Assembly: GCA_009783775.1 (NCBI GenBank) | Contig: WRCT01000064.1 | Location: 1 to 9,214, forward strand | Direction of reading: 5' to 3' | DNA from: Clostridiales bacterium | Lineage (GTDB): Bacteria > Bacillota > Clostridia > Christensenellales > CAG-138 | Length of the DNA stretch: 9,214 nucleotides | Shown: positions 6,530 through 9,214 of the stretch, piece after piece | Position numbering within the stretch: the stretch's first letter is position 1 | Layout of the letters: each line of letters starts with the position of its first letter | Notes under the pieces: generated by a model | Seen by the model: the letters and a program-made list of their open reading frames with translations, nothing else | What the model was told of the DNA's origin: nothing | Database searches by the model: none | Program-made: the position numbers and the translations under genes

Positions 6530-7555
6530 GTGCGGCGCATGCTGAATACCCTATTTGTGACCACACCCAATGCGTACCTAACGCTGCAGAACGAAACGCT
6601 ATGTGTGTTGCTCGACGATGAAGTGAAGCTGCGCGTACCCCTTCTCAACTTGGAGGGCGTCGTACAGTTTGGCTACCCTGGGGCCAGTCCGGCACTGATG
6701 GGCCAATGTGCGGAGCGGAAAATCGCAATGACTTTTTTGACCGCGAGCGGCAGGCCCCTGGCACAGCTGGTGAGCCCATCGCCCGGCAACGTGCACCTTC
6801 GCCGCGCACAGTACCGCCTGGCAGACGATCCGGAACGTTCCGCGGAAATTGCCGGGGTTATGATTGCCGCCAAGCTGCTCAATTGCCGCACGGTGCTTCA
6901 GCGCGCCCAACGGGATCACGCCGAGCAGACCGGTTCCCTGCGCGACGCTATACAGAAGCTAGCACAACTGGCGCGACAAGCCATTCGCGCAGGCTCCAGC
7001 GAGGCATTGCTCGGCATCGAAGGCGAGGGCGCCCGGCATTACTTCAACGCCCTCCCCAGCCTGATCCTTGAAAATTGCACATGTTGGCATTTTGCCAAGC
7101 GCACGCGCCGCCCACCCCTCGATCCATTCAATGCGCTCCTCTCGCTGCTCTACACGCTGCTGGCTCACGAGGTGCAAGCCGCGCTGTTTTCCGTTGGGCT
7201 GGACAGTGCCGCGGGTTTTTTGCACCGCGACCGCTCCGGACGGCAAGGCCTCGCCTTGGACATGATGGAGGAACTGCGCCCCGTATTCGCGGATCGAATG
7301 GCGCTCACGCTAATCAATCGCAAACAGCTGTCCGAAAAAGATTTTCGGCGCAGCGAATCCGGCGCAGTGCTTTTGCAAGATGACGCGAGAAAAGAAGTGC
7401 TTACTACCTGGCAACAACGCAAGCAAGATTTGATCACCCACCCCTATCTGAAGGAAAAAATCCCTTTCGGTTTGATTCCTTACGCGCAGGCTTTGCTAAT
7501 GGCCCGCTATATTCGCCACGACCTGGACGCGTATCCGCCATTCTTTTGGAGGTGA
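6530..7555 (+). CDS. cas1: Cas1 integrase, type I-C
   Basis: Cas1 is the metal-dependent integrase that, in a Cas1-Cas2 complex aided by Cas4, joins prespacers to the first repeat at the leader end. From GTG 6530 the protein is 341 aa and begins MRRMLNTLFVTTPNAYLTL, matching the usual I-C Cas1 N-terminus (LLNTLYVTTPDAYL in relatives). The metal ligands are visible: E164 in LLGIEGEG, H232 in GFLHRDRSG and D244 in LALDMMEELRP. The family block NLEGVVQFGYPGASPALMG lies at 40-58. The frame is open back to 6449, but that extension overlaps cas4 and has no supporting SD. The TGA stop lies inside the cas2 SD. Confidence 0.97.
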   Translation: MRRMLNTLFVTTPNAYLTLQNETLCVLLDDEVKLRVPLLNLEGVVQFGYPGASPALMGQCAERKIAMTFLTASGRPLAQLVSPSPGNVHLRRAQYRLADDPERSAEIAGVMIAAKLLNCRTVLQRAQRDHAEQTGSLRDAIQKLAQLARQAIRAGSSEALLGIEGEGARHYFNALPSLILENCTCWHFAKRTRRPPLDPFNALLSLLYTLLAHEVQAALFSVGLDSAAGFLHRDRSGRQGLALDMMEELRPVFADRMALTLINRKQLSEKDFRRSESGAVLLQDDARKEVLTTWQQRKQDLITHPYLKEKIPFGLIPYAQALLMARYIRHDLDAYPPFFWR

Positions 7556-7561
7556 TCCCAG

Positions 7562-7852
7562 ATGATGGTGCTCATCACATACGATGTCGCAACAGCGGAT
7601 TCACGGGGCAGCAAGCGATTGCGCGCCGTAGCAAAACTCTGCGAACGGCACGGGCAGCGCGTTCAAAACTCCGTATTCGAGTGCCTGTTGGAGCCTGCCC
7701 AATGGATTTCATTGCAAAAGGCACTGGAAAAAACCATCGACCCCACATGCGACAGCCTACGTTACTACCACCTTGGATCCAATTGGAAGCGTCGCGTAGA
7801 GCATGTGGGCGCCAAGGTCACTTATGACCCGGAGGGCATCCTGCTGGTGTAG
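7562..7852 (+). CDS. cas2: Cas2, structural partner of Cas1 in spacer integration
   Basis: Cas2 forms the central dimer bridging two Cas1 dimers in the integration complex. The 96-aa protein has the ferredoxin-like Cas2 fold signature: a beta-strand VLITYDVA with the conserved Asp at D8, then RVQNSVFEC (33-41) and DSLRYYHLG (64-72). Length is normal. The SD GGAGGTGA (7548-7555) is an extended match to the anti-SD, ends 6 nt before the ATG, and contains the cas1 stop, so the two are coupled. A second ATG at 7565 would remove only one residue. It is the last gene of the operon; the CRISPR leader begins right after its stop. Confidence 0.96.
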   Translation: MMVLITYDVATADSRGSKRLRAVAKLCERHGQRVQNSVFECLLEPAQWISLQKALEKTIDPTCDSLRYYHLGSNWKRRVEHVGAKVTYDPEGILLV

Positions 7853-7894
7853 CGCGAACCTAGAGTGTCCATGATTCCCCTGGCAGGTTCGCGC
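7852..7894. repeat. Perfect 10-bp inverted repeat at the cas2/leader border
   Basis: GCGCGAACCT (7852-7861, beginning with the last base of the cas2 stop) is the exact reverse complement of AGGTTCGCGC (7885-7894). The 23-nt loop includes a 3-bp inner stem, CCA/TGG (7869-7871/7881-7883). No T-run follows directly, so it is not a standard intrinsic terminator. From memory, similar GCGAACC...GGTTCGC dyads occur after cas2 in many I-C loci, which suggests a conserved leader element; this was not checked. Confidence 0.7.
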
Positions 7895-8019
7895 ACAAGA
7901 GATATTCAAAGACATCGTAGTTTTTTGCTAAATACCCTGACCCACTTGAGCACGATTTCCTGTGGTTCGCGAAAAGGTGTGTGATATGCTAGCCTAGAAA
8001 GGCCCTCTCAAGAAGAACA
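7853..8019 (+). promoter_or_regulatory. CRISPR leader
   Basis: This 167-bp non-coding stretch joins cas2 to the first repeat. Its position next to cas2, at the side where repeats begin with GTCGCACC and end with ATTGAAAC, marks it as the leader: it should hold the crRNA promoter and the sequences Cas1-Cas2 use for polarised integration. It contains an inverted repeat at its start, a T-run (7921-7926), a third copy of GGTTCGCG (7964-7971, within the palindrome TTCGCGAA at 7966-7973) and an extended -10-like element. No coding frame is apparent. Confidence 0.85.
7982..7990 (+). promoter_or_regulatory. Possible extended -10 promoter for the CRISPR array
   Basis: TG-A-TATGCT (TG 7982-7983, TATGCT 7985-7990; 4 of 6 consensus bases) forms an extended -10 element. 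It would start transcription near 7996-7998, about 22 nt before the first repeat, in the direction needed for pre-crRNA. No good -35 lies 16-18 bp upstream. An alternative is the weaker pair TTCAAA (7905-7910) and TAAATA (7929-7934), 18 bp apart. Confidence 0.35.
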
Positions 8020-9214
8020 GTCGCACCCCGCGGGGGTGCGTGGATTGAAACTACGATACCACGGGACCGCCTTGGGAGCAGTGAGAGTCGCACCCCGCGG
8101 GGGTGCGTGGATTGAAACAATCGTTCGTGGTGCGTACGGTTATAGGCCGGGTCGCACCCCGCGGGGGTGCGTGGATTGAAACCTCGCCATGATGACCAAG
8201 GGCGTCACAGGATTCAGTCGCACCCCGCGGGGGTGCGTGGATTGAAACTTCGTATCGATGAAGTAGGGGCCAATCAACTCGAGTCGCACCCCGCGGGGGT
8301 GCGTGGATTGAAACTCCGGCAGCGTCGGCAGCGGGTCGCCCATCACCGCGTCGCACCCCGCGGGGGTGCGTGGATTGAAACTGGCCCTACACGCCGGGTG
8401 GCTATTGCCTCTGCGTCGCACCCCGCGGGGGTGCGTGGATTGAAACCTTGAAGTCCGCTGTTTTCAGCAGCCCCTCCAGCGTCGCACCCCGCGGGGGTGC
8501 GTGGATTGAAACTGTCTGGTGCCGCCTTACGGGCTGCGTGGGCGGCGTCGCACCCCGCGGGGGTGCGTGGATTGAAACATCGTCCCGGCCCCGAAGATGT
8601 CCATATACACCAAAGGTCGCACCCCGCGGGGGTGCGTGGATTGAAACCCTAAAGGTCACCAACAACATCATTGTTCTGTTGTCGCACCCCGCGGGGGTGC
8701 GTGGATTGAAACCCATGAAAGTACCTCTGACGATCAAAGAATATGGTCGCACCCCGCGGGGGTGCGTGGATTGAAACACCTGCCAACGGCGAGAGGCGGG
8801 CACCATAGCCTGTCGCACCCCGCGGGGGTGCGTGGATTGAAACAGCAGATAGACAGCAAGCCATTCACGGCCAATGCGTCGCACCCCGCGGGGGTGCGTG
8901 GATTGAAACAAGATAGGCCATTTCCTCTGCGCTTGCACCAGTTGTCGCACCCCGCGGGGGTGCGTGGATTGAAACTCCGTCCATCGGCAGGCAAAGGAAT
9001 TCGGCATCGTCGCACCCCGCGGGGGTGCGTGGATTGAAACTTGCAAGGTCGATTCCCGAACCCGCCGCCAGGTTGTCGCACCCCGCGGGGGTGCGTGGAT
9101 TGAAACTTTGTTGTACGCATGCTCTTTCACCGAGAAAGCCCGTCGCACCCCGCGGGGGTGCGTGGATTGAAACATGGTGGTATCTCCTTTCATTCATCAA
9201 GAAATCCTGTCGCA
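8020..9214 (+). CRISPR. Type I-C CRISPR array: 18 full repeats, 18 spacers, continues past the window
   Basis: Repeats are 32 bp, identical in all 18 full copies, start GTCGCACCCC and end GTGGATTGAAAC. Repeat starts: 8020, 8087, 8151, 8217, 8283, 8350, 8415, 8481, 8547, 8616, 8681, 8746, 8812, 8878, 8944, 9009, 9075, 9142; a 19th begins at 9209 and is cut by the window edge. Spacer lengths in order: 35, 32, 34, 34, 35, 33, 34, 34, 37, 33, 33, 34, 34, 34, 33, 34, 35, 35. Each repeat folds into an 8-bp perfect stem (CGCACCCC, repeat bases 3-10, with GGGGTGCG, 14-21) with a GCG loop. Cutting at the stem base leaves the 11-nt handle TGGATTGAAAC, as expected for Cas5c. Transcription is rightward from the leader, so the newest spacers lie at the left. 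All spacers are different. Confidence 0.99.

Noticed and set aside
7852..7926. Intrinsic terminator after cas2
   Set aside because: The inverted repeat has a 23-nt loop and the T-run (7921-7926) is 26 bp past the stem, so the geometry of an intrinsic terminator is not met.
8051..9200. Long reverse-strand and forward open frames within the array, with recurring peptides such as FQSTHPRGVR, VSIHAPPRGAT and SHPAGVRGLK
   Set aside because: They are translations of the repeat itself. Repeat plus spacer is about 66 bp, divisible by three, so frames stay open; such peptides are a known source of spurious database proteins.
1..9214. An undescribed defence system, tracrRNA-like anti-repeat or extra accessory gene in the locus
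   Set aside because: All substantial frames are explained by core I-C genes, gaps between genes are 27 bp or less, and by eye I find no repeat-like sequence outside the array. No spacer visibly matches the window.

Overview
This window holds a complete, canonical type I-C (formerly Dvulg) CRISPR-Cas locus, read entirely on the + strand. It has seven cas genes in the standard order cas3, cas5c, cas8c, cas7c, cas4, cas1, cas2, then a leader of about 167 bp and a CRISPR array that runs off the right edge. I do not see an undescribed system. The most informative element is a well-placed internal translation start inside cas8c, which would make the small subunit Cas11c, a product easily left out of annotation.

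The DNA is GC-rich. Shine-Dalgarno (SD) sequences are strong and purine-rich (AGGAGG, AAAGGAG, GGAGGTGA), TTG and GTG starts are used repeatedly, and the promoter is a near-consensus sigma-A/sigma-70 type. This suits a moderately to highly GC-rich Gram-positive bacterium (Bacillota/Clostridia-like), but this is inference; no taxonomic marker lies in the window.

Layout. 1-254: intergenic DNA with a strong GC-rich hairpin (95-123) and an AT-rich promoter (-35 at 197-202, -10 at 220-225) driving the operon. 261-2477: cas3 (HD nuclease plus SF2 helicase). 2505-3173: cas5c (pre-crRNA endonuclease), whose start is a TTG fixed by its SD. 3170-5029: cas8c, with the internal Cas11c frame 4610-5029. 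5026-5862: cas7c. 5859-6527: cas4. 6530-7555: cas1, with a GTG start. 7562-7852: cas2. 7853-8019: leader with a 10-bp inverted repeat, a third copy of one arm, and a possible extended -10 promoter. 8020-9214: 18 identical 32-bp repeats, 18 spacers of 32-37 bp, and the first 6 bases of a 19th repeat. No cas gene is broken, and junctions from cas5c onward are ATGA/GTGA overlaps or gaps of 2-6 bp, so the genes should be translationally coupled on one transcript.

How the parts work together (family knowledge). Cas1, Cas2 and Cas4 select, trim and insert PAM-adjacent spacers at the leader end. The array is transcribed rightward from the leader, and Cas5c cuts at the base of each repeat hairpin, leaving an 11-nt 5' handle. 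Cas5c, Cas8c, Cas7c and Cas11c then form Cascade/I-C on the crRNA, and Cas3 is recruited to unwind and degrade the matching DNA. Intact genes and 18 invariant repeats suggest a functional, recently active locus.
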